Source of the DNA: Candidatus Thalassarchaeaceae archaeon | GTDB taxonomy: Archaea > Thermoplasmatota > Poseidoniia > Poseidoniales > Thalassarchaeaceae | DNA: 13,784 bases | Direction of reading: 5' to 3' | Assembly (NCBI GenBank): GCA_013329905.1 | Contig: DUJH01000039.1 | Coordinates: 1-13,784, forward strand | Shown: positions 1-7,288 of the stretch, one piece after another | Layout of the letters: the number at the start of each line of letters is the position of its first letter | Position numbering within the stretch: the first letter of the stretch is position 1 | Translations under genes and position numbers: made by a program | The notes under the pieces: generated by a model | The model's input: the letters and a program-made list of their open reading frames with translations, nothing else | Told to the model about the DNA's origin: nothing | Databases searched by the model: none

Positions 1-504
1 TTCTTCCCAATGACTACGGCGCAGCGGGTCATTATGACCACCTGCACCGACAATGATTCTAGCAGTAAATTCACGTCCATCTCGAAGGGCAACAGCCTCA
101 CCATCAACAGATTCAACTCTGGCGTCGGTGAGATAATTCGCACCCTTCGATTTAGCCAAATCAACAAGCCACTCGTCGTGGGCAACTCGGTCTAGCATAA
201 GCCCCTCGAATGGATAGCGAAGTGGCCGTCCCGATGGAGGGACCAAATGCATCTCAGAAGTGCGTAGAGAAATCGCGGCTTCGGGTGTCTGAAGTAAATC
301 ATCGATATCGGGAACATCAGGACAAAGCCGTCTCATCTCGTCATTACTCGGGACTAACTCTCCACATTGTAACGGGCTACCAATTGAATCACGACCATCG
401 ATTACCAAGACGTCCTTTCCACCCTCTGCAACGTAACGAGCAACAGTCGAACCTGCTGGCCCGCCTCCAATGACGATGACATCCCAATCGGTTCGCTCAA
501 CCAT
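1..504 (-). CDS. Geranylgeranyl reductase family FAD-dependent oxidoreductase (partial, C-terminus off the left edge)
   Basis: The family reduces double bonds of isoprenoid chains (archaeal ether lipids, or quinone or chlorophyll side chains), using FAD. The 168 visible codons start at the ATG at 504-502. Residues 8-38 form a Rossmann dinucleotide-binding segment with the GGGPAGS glycine motif, followed by an acidic residue ending the second strand (VIDGR). The segment PLQCGELVP, at about residue 47, matches the Cys-Gly motif of geranylgeranyl reductases, and PFEGLMLDR lies where the family has its Arg-containing substrate loop. GGTGAT on the minus strand, about four bases before the ATG, is a plausible ribosome site. 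It follows the polyprenyl synthase by 43 bases on the same strand, so the two are probably co-transcribed. The FAD-binding C-terminal half is not visible, so lipid and quinone specificity cannot be separated. Confidence 0.85.
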   Translation of the reverse strand, partial: MVERTDWDVIVIGGGPAGSTVARYVAEGGKDVLVIDGRDSIGSPLQCGELVPSNDEMRRLCPDVPDIDDLLQTPEAAISLRTSEMHLVPPSGRPLRYPFEGLMLDRVAHDEWLVDLAKSKGANYLTDARVESVDGEAVALRDGREFTARIIVGAGGHNDPLRRSHWEE

Positions 505-547
505 GAAAATCACCAGAATCCAACGGCTTGCAGCCTATCCTAGCACC

Positions 548-1528
548 TCAGGTCCTACGGCTGCGAGACTGCTTAGCAATCTCGATCATCAATGACTTCG
601 CCTCAGAATCAGGCAGTCGATCGAGAGCTTTCTGCGCGCGGTCGATGTGATTCTGAATCAATTGCCGTGCGTAATCAAACGAACCAGCAATCTCTAGCGA
701 CTCGGTCAACTCGCCCCAGCGATCCTCACTGAAATTCTGTAAAACATCGGCGAGTTGTTCACGCTCGACACCATGAAGCATCGTCAGAGCGTGAATGAGG
801 GGTAGAGTCATCTTGCCATCTTGGACATCTGTTCCGCGCGGTTTACCCATTGAGGAGTCCCCAGTCAAATCCAACAAATCGTCAACCAATTGGAAGGCTC
901 TACCCACTTCCCATCCAAATTCATCGAGTAGGTCAACGACCTCTTCGGGTGCGTTGGCGAACATCGCGGCACATGCACAAGCACTTGCAAAAGGACCGGC
1001 GGTCTTGCCATCGATGATTGCGTAGTAATCCTCAGGAGTCGTTCCGAGGTCACCAATGTGCTTGAGTTGCAGAAGTTCCCCAGCTGCGATGTTCGCAGAT
1101 GCCTCCCCCATCCTCTCTACAATCCGTTCTTCGCACCGACCACCAAGAGAGAATGCAAGCACGAACAGATAGTCTCCAGCGATGATACCATGAGATATTC
1201 CATGGGTCGAGTGTAGGGTTGGAACTCCTCGACGAGTCTTCGATTGATCATAGATATCGTCGTGGATTAATGTCGCTGTGTGGAGCAATTCGGCGGCGAT
1301 AGCGAGATCCATTACCGAATCGACATCCTCGCCGCCGACGGCCTCGTATGCCAGCAATCCGAGTACCGGACGAATCCTCTTACCACCCGCTAACAGAATG
1401 TCACGGGCTAGGCTCATCGCAGGCGCGTCGCTCTTGGTCATCCGCTCCTGCACCAAATCCTCCAGCGCTTCATCGACGCGATCTCGACGCCGCTCAAGGC
1501 TACGACGAACATTTCGAAGTGAGACCAT
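548..1528 (-). CDS. Polyprenyl (geranylgeranyl or longer) diphosphate synthase
   Basis: Trans-prenyltransferase of 326 residues that condenses isopentenyl diphosphate onto allylic diphosphates. All diagnostic parts are present: GKRIRP at 49-54, the first aspartate-rich motif DDIYD at 90-94 followed by the Arg pair at 99-100, GKTAG at 174-178, and the second aspartate-rich motif DDLLD at 216-220. Residues four and five positions before the first motif are Thr and Ala. In this family a small residue there, rather than Tyr or Phe, goes with longer products. I start at the ATG at 1528, where the homologous N-terminus begins; an upstream extension to 1657 would run into the divergent neighbour and is Arg/Pro-rich without family similarity. 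A TATA-like element about 27 bases upstream suggests a leaderless transcript. The reductase gene downstream points to lipid or isoprenoid quinone synthesis. Confidence 0.93.
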   Translation of the reverse strand: MVSLRNVRRSLERRRDRVDEALEDLVQERMTKSDAPAMSLARDILLAGGKRIRPVLGLLAYEAVGGEDVDSVMDLAIAAELLHTATLIHDDIYDQSKTRRGVPTLHSTHGISHGIIAGDYLFVLAFSLGGRCEERIVERMGEASANIAAGELLQLKHIGDLGTTPEDYYAIIDGKTAGPFASACACAAMFANAPEEVVDLLDEFGWEVGRAFQLVDDLLDLTGDSSMGKPRGTDVQDGKMTLPLIHALTMLHGVEREQLADVLQNFSEDRWGELTESLEIAGSFDYARQLIQNHIDRAQKALDRLPDSEAKSLMIEIAKQSRSRRT

Positions 1529-1551
1529 GGAGTTTCTTCGTGAGGGGTTGC

Positions 1552-1559
1552 CTATATCA
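1552..1559 (-). promoter_or_regulatory. TATA-like element for the polyprenyl synthase gene
   Basis: On the minus strand the sequence reads TTGATATAGG, centred about 27 bases before the ATG at 1528. That is the usual distance from an archaeal TATA box to the transcription start, so transcription may begin at or next to the start codon. The core is nearly symmetric (CTATATC on the plus strand) and is the only AT-rich patch in the 89-base divergent spacer. It could also serve the plus-strand HemC-like gene with a leader of about 35-40 bases. This is inference from spacing; no start site has been mapped. Confidence 0.5.
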
Positions 1560-1605
1560 ACGAGAGTGCGGCCCCGCGGCTGGGCACGTTGCGTGCTCCC
1601 CCCTC

Positions 1606-1612
1606 GAGGTGG
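1606..1612 (+). promoter_or_regulatory. Shine-Dalgarno site fixing the GTG start at 1618
   Basis: GAGGTGG ends five bases before the GTG at 1618-1620. This is the best ribosome site in the reading frame. It argues against the longer open frame reaching back to 1348, which lies antisense to the polyprenyl synthase gene. Confidence 0.7.
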
Positions 1613-1617
1613 ACGCT

Positions 1618-2688
1618 GTGGAAAATCGACTAAACATCGCATCACTGGATCATCCACACTGTCTCACATCAAGACATTTGGAAGATTTCTTGGCTTCTGA
1701 TGCGGTGGGCGAACTCGAACTTGAAGTGGCCGCTGTGACCTCAATAGAGGATGGATTAGCGGGTTTGAAGGAAGGCGAACTGGACTTGTTCGCGCTTCCC
1801 GGTTCGCTTCTTCACGGGAGGATGATGGAGGTTCTTTCTGCTGGTTGTCAAGTAGTCGGTGCAAGGACTCCACGTCGTCCAGCGAGATTTTTGGTGAGCG
1901 AGAACAATGTGTGGCACCAACCGAAGGGCGGAATCGTCCTTTGTGAGGAGCGGATTGTCAGACGGCAACTGAGGCGGGCTCGTCGCGGCTTGCGGGTTCT
2001 CTCGCCTACCGCCTTCGCTGGGATTTACGAACTCGGCGAGATTCCTACTGATTCGGCTGATTTGGCAAGCTGGATGGAAGAGCGTCGTCAAAATGGCGAA
2101 ATCGATGGATTCGTCACTTCACGTGAGGTATACGATTCGAAATTCCGGCGTGAAAGACGGCACGTTTTGGGGGTGGATCCTGAAAAACGAGGGGATGATC
2201 GTTACCTTCCCGTTCCTTACTCAGATCTCGTAGTAATGATTGCTCGAAACGGTTTCCCTCGTCGTTTGATTGAGAATTTTTCTGAACGTGAGGGCGAGAC
2301 CGTTTGGTGGGTACATGAGAATTTGATTGGTTCGTTGTCTGCGGATGAGTTGGACCGTGTGGCTTTGCTCGTCCGCCATAGGCAGGTGGGTGCCATCATG
2401 CGTTTGGCAGAGGAAAACTTCGATTTAGCGATGGAGAATACATTCCATAATCCGGAAGGTGAGATGTTGCACTCTGATGTTCACGTAGAGATTCGACTCG
2501 AGTTGATTTCCGATAACGGCTGGCACACTCTCTCTGCTGAGCGGATTGTTTCTCTGCTAAAGATCGAGAGTGCTACTGTTGCTTTGTCCCATGATTGGAA
2601 TAAGATGCTCGAGTCTGTTGGTTCTGAATTACCAGAACATCCTCGAGAGGGTCCAGCAACCGACGCCTGGATCGATTTACAAGAGTGA
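1618..2688 (+). CDS. Porphobilinogen deaminase (HemC)-like protein, catalytic residues not conserved
   Basis: A 356-residue protein from the GTG at 1618. Its first 210 residues follow HemC domains 1 and 2 in order: RLNIAS at 4-9 (HemC LRIATR), LEVAAVTS at 35-42, GLKEGELDLFALPGSLLHG at 49-67 (HemC LLENRADIAVHSMKDVP), RRPARFLVSENN at 86-97 (HemC EREDPRDAFVSNN), GGIVLCEERIVRRQLRRARRGLRV at 104-127 (HemC GSIVGTSSLRRQ), and GEIDGFVTSREVYD at 160-173 (HemC GEYDAIILAVAGL). The catalytic Asp of HSMKDVP is missing. The C-terminal region (about 215-356) has no cysteine, so no dipyrromethane attachment site. The true function is probably not canonical hydroxymethylbilane synthesis; a sensor, binding protein or divergent family member of the same fold is possible. 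It lies 101 bases before the SAP-motif gene, on the same strand. The alignment was made by eye. Confidence 0.55.
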   Translation: MENRLNIASLDHPHCLTSRHLEDFLASDAVGELELEVAAVTSIEDGLAGLKEGELDLFALPGSLLHGRMMEVLSAGCQVVGARTPRRPARFLVSENNVWHQPKGGIVLCEERIVRRQLRRARRGLRVLSPTAFAGIYELGEIPTDSADLASWMEERRQNGEIDGFVTSREVYDSKFRRERRHVLGVDPEKRGDDRYLPVPYSDLVVMIARNGFPRRLIENFSEREGETVWWVHENLIGSLSADELDRVALLVRHRQVGAIMRLAEENFDLAMENTFHNPEGEMLHSDVHVEIRLELISDNGWHTLSAERIVSLLKIESATVALSHDWNKMLESVGSELPEHPREGPATDAWIDLQE

Positions 2689-2778
2689 CGGCGAATTTTG
2701 CTTTGCTCACAAATCCGCTTGGACTTCGCCTCTGGATGGGTAAGCGATAAGACGGCGGAGGACCGGCTGTTGACGAAT

Positions 2779-2784
2779 AGGTGG
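2779..2784 (+). promoter_or_regulatory. Shine-Dalgarno site fixing the ATG start at 2790
   Basis: AGGTGG ends five bases before the ATG at 2790. A GTG in the same frame lies at 2781 but falls inside this site, so the ATG is the better start. The rest of the 2689-2789 spacer shows no clear TATA box; an AT-rich patch near 2695-2705 is uninformative. Confidence 0.65.
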
Positions 2785-2789
2785 TTCTG

Positions 2790-3788
2790 ATGTCGGTTGA
2801 TCTAGTATTACTCGACCAATTGTATCGGGCTCGTTTGGTCGAGTTGCGCAACCGCGCGGAGGCAGCTGGATTTACGAAGAATGGTTCAGTTGAGGTCGTC
2901 CGCGCTCGCCTGATTCAGAATCAAATTATGGCGGATTATGACCTTAGCTGGGATGGGATTCAAGCGATGTCACATCAGGAATTGGGAGAGACTCTCAAGA
3001 TCTTCGGAATCAAGTCTTCCGGATCTCACAAAGAAAGGCGCCAGCGACTTTGGTTGCACTTGAATCATGATTCTCGGCGACTGACTGTGGAGAATCTCGC
3101 CGAGATGGAACGCGAGAAGTTGCACGGATTGTGCCGACGCCTCGAATTGCAATTGACTGGCACTCGCACTGTTCTGATGGGGCGTGTTGCTGGTGTTCTT
3201 GCGAGTCAAGGTCGAGGTTGGGGGCAGATTAAGCGGTCATTGAGGCGAAATGGCTTGCCGGATGTTTCGTCTGGTGGAACAGCACAGGTGGCTTCGCCGA
3301 AAATTTCTGGTGACCTAGTCGAGGAAGAAGTGATTCTAATCGAAGTTCCCGATACTCCTGTGGATTTCTTGCAGGCACTGCCTCAACACTTAGTTGAGGA
3401 CGCTGCCGACATGCTCTCCAAATCCGAGAGGAAGCGGGATACTTCGGCATTGCAGACGCTCGTCGGGATGATCAATGATATCGAGAGGATGATTGGGACC
3501 ATCCTCAACAGTCATGGTGGCCGCTGGTCCGCACCTGAGGAAGACCTCTTTCTACGAATTGCAGTGCGTCGCGGTTGGCCGATTGAAGACGAAGCGGTTA
3601 GCACGAGATTGCTGTTAGTCGCGGCGCGTATTGCTGAGGCCAAGGGCGCTCGAGACGTTGCCTTCCAGCAAGTCGGTGAGACACCGGTGAGTGGCTCGAG
3701 AGCCGCTTCGGTTACAGATTCGGATGCGATTGCTCGCATTCGAGCCAAGATGACCGAGGCAGAGCAGGTCATCGCAAGATTGCGATAA
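2790..3788 (+). CDS. Protein with three SAP-like helix motifs, function unknown
   Basis: A 332-residue soluble protein. Three segments resemble the SAP motif, a short helix-extended-helix nucleic-acid-binding fold of the pattern Leu-x3-Leu-x3-Gly-x3-Gly-x3-Leu-x2-Arg-Leu: residues 14-42 (AGFTKNGSVEVVRARL), 62-90 (LKIFGIKSSGSHKERRQRL) and 108-138 (LELQLTGTRTVLMGRV). A linker at about 155-195 is followed by a mostly helical C-terminal half (200-295) with a tryptophan-containing segment at 242-265, then a charged helix ending the protein (311-332). The repeated SAP-like motifs suggest DNA or RNA binding. This fits its position next to the RPA genes, with which it is convergent: its TAA abuts the stop codon of the RPA-associated gene with no spacer. 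The enzymatic role, if any, cannot be told from the sequence. I recognise no named family for the C-terminal half. Confidence 0.7.
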   Translation: MSVDLVLLDQLYRARLVELRNRAEAAGFTKNGSVEVVRARLIQNQIMADYDLSWDGIQAMSHQELGETLKIFGIKSSGSHKERRQRLWLHLNHDSRRLTVENLAEMEREKLHGLCRRLELQLTGTRTVLMGRVAGVLASQGRGWGQIKRSLRRNGLPDVSSGGTAQVASPKISGDLVEEEVILIEVPDTPVDFLQALPQHLVEDAADMLSKSERKRDTSALQTLVGMINDIERMIGTILNSHGGRWSAPEEDLFLRIAVRRGWPIEDEAVSTRLLLVAARIAEAKGARDVAFQQVGETPVSGSRAASVTDSDAIARIRAKMTEAEQVIARLR

Positions 3789-4742
3789 TCACTCTGGGGT
3801 CAAACGGAAGAAACTGAATCTTGGCTCGATGATTGAACCCTCGATATCTCGAAGGTTGTCGATTGCATCCTCAGCGGCTTCTCGGCTGTGTCCTGATGTG
3901 ACTGCGGCGTGGACGAGCGTATCGTAATCCACGCCACCACCGTCGTCTTTTGCCCGAATTGTCTCGAGGAGAACATCGGCGATTTCTCCGGTTGGGGTTG
4001 GAGAGGCTTGTTTCTCTGCTACGGGGGAAGGCGCGTCGGATGACTGCTCGAGTGTTGGTTGAGCAGCAGGTGGCGACTCGATCAAAATGTCTGAGCCAGT
4101 CGCCATCGAAAGTCCTTGGAGAACTCCTACGCGGTAATTTTCAGTGTCAAATTCGCCGTAATGACCTCGTGCGAGAATCATTCCATCAACGAGATCTGTT
4201 GGAACTCCCGAGGCCTCGAGGGCTGCTGGAGTTAGGTCAGATTCCATCGAGGCTTCGAAGGCGTCGAGACGACGGAGGGTGGCTTCCGATGCTTCGACGA
4301 GCCAGTGAGTGTATCGGTCCTTGTCGACTATGGTGAATTCCTCGGCACGGAATGAAGTGAAGACTCCGCCGTCCTCGGTTTCGAACCAGCGTGCTCGACC
4401 AACGAGCAACATGAGGAATCGGTCGCCGGACTCAAAGCGATTGAGAATCTCTTCGATGTCGGCGTGAAGCTCGGGCTGGAAAGAGGCGACCTCGAAACGA
4501 TGAGTTCCGGTCGGATCACGAAGATGACCAGTGTAGAAAGAGCCGTTGTCGGTTTCACGGCGCTCGACTCTATCGATGACTCCGCCTACGAGAGCGCGGT
4601 TGACCTTCGCTCCGAGTTTGGTGATGACGAAGGAGGGGTCGTATTCGCCTGCACCTTCCTCGGGTAGGTCGGCATCCATGTATTCCTGAGCGAAGAGGCG
4701 TACCGCTGTTTGGCGGACTCTGCGTGCGGGTTGGGAAATCAC
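3789..4742 (-). CDS. RPA-associated protein (COG3390-type OB-fold protein)
   Basis: A 317-residue partner of replication protein A, of the kind encoded beside RPA in many euryarchaea. Residues about 1-20 are a basic helix (RRVRQTAVRLFAQEY). Residues 38-145 form one OB-fold with the family pattern KVNRALVGGVIDRVERRE, then GSFYTGHLRDPTGTHRFEVAS, then VGRARWF. A Pro/Ser/Ala-rich linker follows at about 215-245, and a C-terminal winged-helix-like domain spans 248-317 (EIADVLLETIRAKDDGGGVDYDTLV, then IDNLRDIEGSIIEPRFSFFRL). Such a layout resembles the RPA32 subunit of eukaryotes, but homology of the tail is inference. The start is GTG at 4742, overlapping the RPA stop as GTGA, with GGGGTG on the minus strand (4748-4753) as ribosome site. 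Tight coupling suggests the two products form one single-stranded-DNA-binding complex. Confidence 0.85.
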   Translation of the reverse strand: MISQPARRVRQTAVRLFAQEYMDADLPEEGAGEYDPSFVITKLGAKVNRALVGGVIDRVERRETDNGSFYTGHLRDPTGTHRFEVASFQPELHADIEEILNRFESGDRFLMLLVGRARWFETEDGGVFTSFRAEEFTIVDKDRYTHWLVEASEATLRRLDAFEASMESDLTPAALEASGVPTDLVDGMILARGHYGEFDTENYRVGVLQGLSMATGSDILIESPPAAQPTLEQSSDAPSPVAEKQASPTPTGEIADVLLETIRAKDDGGGVDYDTLVHAAVTSGHSREAAEDAIDNLRDIEGSIIEPRFSFFRLTPE

Positions 4743-6430
4743 AGAATCACCCCCCAGCGATTCATGACCGCTTTCGCTGCTTCTTCAGGTGTCTGAGTGT
4801 CGACTTCGACCGTATCAGCCATCAGAATGGCTCCCTGTCCGTCGACCATCGCCCTGCCGTTGATAGTGAGTTTGCAAGCAAGGAATCTTTCCCTCAGAGT
4901 TGCAAGGTAACCAGACTGTGTGTTGGCATTGATAGCGTCCTTAATCTGATCTTGATCCATTCCGGTGAAGGACTCAGTGGCCTCTTTCCCGATAAGGAGA
5001 GAAGCATTTGAGACTCCGTTATCGAGAACGAGCCTAATTCGTACATCCTCTTCGCCTCGCTGTGGTCCATGGTCTGCACAAGCGCCGTCTCTTAGCACCC
5101 TGCGACAATCTGGACAACGTTCGATAATGCCTGAATTGTTCCCGATGGCAACGACGGTTCCAGAGGTTCGTATACCCCGTCGAGAACCACCACCAAGAAG
5201 TGTAGTTAGATCGACCTCTACCCAATGGTCAGCAGGGTCAATCTTCTCCCAAGGTGGGTCAGAAAGATCGATGACTTGGTCGGATGAATCGATGACGAGG
5301 TCCGGCGAACCCTGCCAGAACTGGACGCGAGCTCCGGTGAGATGTAGGAACGAGCCAGACTCGGGGTTCATTTCCCCCCATGATGTAAGGCGACAGCGGC
5401 CGGTTGGATCCATCACATCGCCGCTGCGAACCGTTTTTTCCTCGCCATTGGCATTAGTGAAGGTACGGGCCTGCCAATTCTCGACTTGGACAGTGATTTC
5501 GATGTCTCGAGCACCATCTCTAAGGTCAGCGATCGTCAAGCGGGTAGCGGATTTTAGGTCATCCATGCTCGCGAATGCATTGTCGTGAAATGGCTCGATT
5601 TTGGTGAGGTCGCCGATGTTGATTTCAGGCGTTTCGCGGAATCGGCGAACTTGAGCGCGATCAATCTTGACAAGGGAACCGACCTCGTGATTGAACTCAC
5701 GCCATGAGATGAAGCCGATTGTTCCAGATGGATCGGCAAGGCGACCACGGACGATATCGAGGGTGCCACTTCCGTCTTTCTTGACGATTTGATCATCCTT
5801 CTTTGAAAGGATGCGTGCGACGACGCTGACAATTCCTTCGGCTGTTCCAGCGTCAGCGATGGAAACCGGTTCGTCTGAAATCTTGGTGACTGGTTGGCCA
5901 CCCTCTTTCAGAACGGTGACTCGGGTCGGTCGGTTGATGTTGAGGGCTCGGCGGTTGTTCCAGAAATTTACCGAGACACCTTCGAGTCTGACGACCGAGC
6001 CAGGAGTGAGATTCTCTGAATGATCGCCCCAGTCAGTGAAGTCCCAGCGCTCGCGCTCGCCTTCCCATGGACTGTCCTCAATCCATCCGTAGGCGATTTG
6101 ACGTTCCTCACCGCGGACAGTCTGAATTTTTGGAATGTAAGAGACAACTGCGACTTCGATGGTGACGTTCTTGTCGTCCTCTTTCAATTCGGAGAAGCGT
6201 GTGACCTTCTTCTGAGGAGGGGCTGTTCGCGAGGGAGAGGAGATGGTCGAGACCTCCTTGCCAGCGGCGATTTGGAACTTACGTACCACTGAACGTAGAG
6301 CGTCCTCTGGTGGAATCAGGAAATCCTCCTCATACCTTCGGAACTCATTGATTATCTCAGTTTCATCCGCGCCTTCGCATTCTTCTTTAACGACAGCAAT
6401 CTGTGCTGCATACCTTCCATCTTCACTCAT
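4739..6430 (-). CDS. rpa: Replication protein A, large single-stranded-DNA-binding subunit with several OB-folds and a zinc motif
   Basis: A 563-residue RPA that coats single-stranded DNA in replication, repair and recombination. After an N-terminal helical segment (1-60) and a Ser/Pro linker, three OB-folds follow at about 78-175, 190-280 and 297-390. Each carries the signature run of a glycine turn, a DPTG or DPSG-like loop, and an aromatic tryptophan strand (RLADPSGTIGFISW at 230-243, DVMDPTGRCRLTSW at 338-351). A fourth, zinc-containing domain spans about 415-545, with Cys439, Cys442, Cys451 and His454 as the visible ligands (CPDC then CADH), as in euryarchaeal RPA. The ATG at 6430 has AGGTGAG just upstream; an in-frame TTG at 6454 is a weaker choice. 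It heads a two-gene operon with the RPA-associated gene. Confidence 0.92.
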   Translation of the reverse strand: MSEDGRYAAQIAVVKEECEGADETEIINEFRRYEEDFLIPPEDALRSVVRKFQIAAGKEVSTISSPSRTAPPQKKVTRFSELKEDDKNVTIEVAVVSYIPKIQTVRGEERQIAYGWIEDSPWEGERERWDFTDWGDHSENLTPGSVVRLEGVSVNFWNNRRALNINRPTRVTVLKEGGQPVTKISDEPVSIADAGTAEGIVSVVARILSKKDDQIVKKDGSGTLDIVRGRLADPSGTIGFISWREFNHEVGSLVKIDRAQVRRFRETPEINIGDLTKIEPFHDNAFASMDDLKSATRLTIADLRDGARDIEITVQVENWQARTFTNANGEEKTVRSGDVMDPTGRCRLTSWGEMNPESGSFLHLTGARVQFWQGSPDLVIDSSDQVIDLSDPPWEKIDPADHWVEVDLTTLLGGGSRRGIRTSGTVVAIGNNSGIIERCPDCRRVLRDGACADHGPQRGEEDVRIRLVLDNGVSNASLLIGKEATESFTGMDQDQIKDAINANTQSGYLATLRERFLACKLTINGRAMVDGQGAILMADTVEVDTQTPEEAAKAVMNRWGVIL

Positions 6431-6668
6431 CTGCTCACCTATGTTCAGAGGCAATACATCGAGCCTACTTGAACCAGTGGCCGACCAGAATCCGGAGATT
6501 CAGAATCGTCCGCGAGCGCGATGCTGCTCAGTGTGGGTTGGGGTAGGCTCGACACCACATCGTCTCCGGGATGTGCGTTCCAGTCGTGGAGGTCTTTGAA
6601 GATAGCCATCCGAAGGTGAGGCTGTGTGACCGACTGGGTTTTCATCTCAGCGCTGTTGTCAGAAGCCG
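6431..6668. other. Divergent intergenic region between rpa and mogA
   Basis: This is the longest gene-free stretch in the window (238 bases). It must hold the promoters of rpa (minus) and mogA (plus). For rpa, TGTATTG on the minus strand near 6449-6455 is a weak TATA candidate, but it is too close to the start if the AGGTGAG ribosome site is used. For mogA I see neither a clear TATA box nor a strong ribosome site. A 66-codon open frame on the minus strand (6445-6645) shows no recognisable domain and I do not call it. Confidence 0.4.
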
Positions 6669-7214
6669 ATGAGCGCTGGTGAGCCCTGTCGATTCGGCGT
6701 TCTTACAGCCTCTGACAGGGCGAGTGCCGGCGAGTATGAAGATCGCAGCGGGCCGGCAATCGAAGCCTTCCTCAGCGAGGCGCTTACCTCTCCTTGGGAA
6801 ATCTCACGACGTCTCGTCGAAGATGAACAGAAATCCATCGAGCAAGCCTTGATCGAATTGTCCGATGAGGGTTGCTCGCTAATCATAACCACAGGAGGAA
6901 CTGGACCTGCTCCACGCGATGTGACTCCGGAGGCTACCGAAGCGGTCTGTGAGAGGATGCTGCCTGGATTCGGCGAGCAAATGAGAGCGATCTCGCTCAA
7001 ACACGTTCCAACTGCAGTTCTCTCTCGGCAGACCGCAGGTATTCGAGGATCGACACTCATTCTCAACCTACCAGGTTCGCCTCGATCGATTCGCGAGATT
7101 CTCGACGAAATCTTCGCCGCCGTGCCATATTGCATCGACCTCATCGGCGGCCCATACATCACCACCGACTCGAAAATCGTCGACGCCTTTCGACCCCCGC
7201 ACGCGCGTCGCTAA
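6669..7214 (+). CDS. mogA: Molybdopterin adenylyltransferase, MogA type
   Basis: Activates molybdopterin with ATP to adenylyl-molybdopterin before molybdenum or tungsten insertion. The 181-residue protein follows E. coli MogA closely: FGVLTASDRASAGEYEDRS at 9-27, the MPT-binding TTGGTGPAPRDVTPEAT at 74-90 with Asp84, LPGFGEQMRAISLKHVPTA at 98-116, ILNLPGSPRSI at 131-141, FAAVPYCIDLIGGPYI at 149-164, and the ending AFRPPHARR. Compared with MogA it lacks about ten residues just before FAAVPYC. The resemblance is to the bacterial MogA branch rather than to the usual archaeal MoaB, so gene transfer from bacteria is likely. The ATG at 6669 places the first strand at the expected distance. It is followed by rph on the same strand after 74 bases. 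A molybdoenzyme is implied elsewhere in the genome. Confidence 0.93.
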   Translation: MSAGEPCRFGVLTASDRASAGEYEDRSGPAIEAFLSEALTSPWEISRRLVEDEQKSIEQALIELSDEGCSLIITTGGTGPAPRDVTPEATEAVCERMLPGFGEQMRAISLKHVPTAVLSRQTAGIRGSTLILNLPGSPRSIREILDEIFAAVPYCIDLIGGPYITTDSKIVDAFRPPHARR

Positions 7215-7254
7215 GCGCTAGTCGATCTCTCTGCGAGCGGGGATTAAACCCACG

Positions 7255-7265
7255 TTACATATTAA
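7255..7265 (+). promoter_or_regulatory. TATA-like element for rph
   Basis: TTACATATTAA is the most AT-rich patch in the 74-base mogA-rph spacer. Its core lies about 27-30 bases before the ATG at 7289, which predicts a leaderless or nearly leaderless rph transcript. There is no strong Shine-Dalgarno sequence just before that ATG, which agrees. If correct, rph has its own promoter although it follows mogA. Confidence 0.55.
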
Positions 7266-7288
7266 CGGGCGATTCCGGCCGGCGAGCC

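Noticed and set aside
1348..1617. N-terminal extension of the HemC-like frame
   Set aside because: It is antisense to the polyprenyl synthase coding region, Arg/Pro-rich, and a good ribosome site supports the GTG at 1618.
6445..6645. A 66-codon minus-strand open frame in the rpa-mogA spacer
   Set aside because: No recognisable domain, no clear ribosome site, and its 3' end runs almost into the rpa start; more likely promoter and leader sequence.
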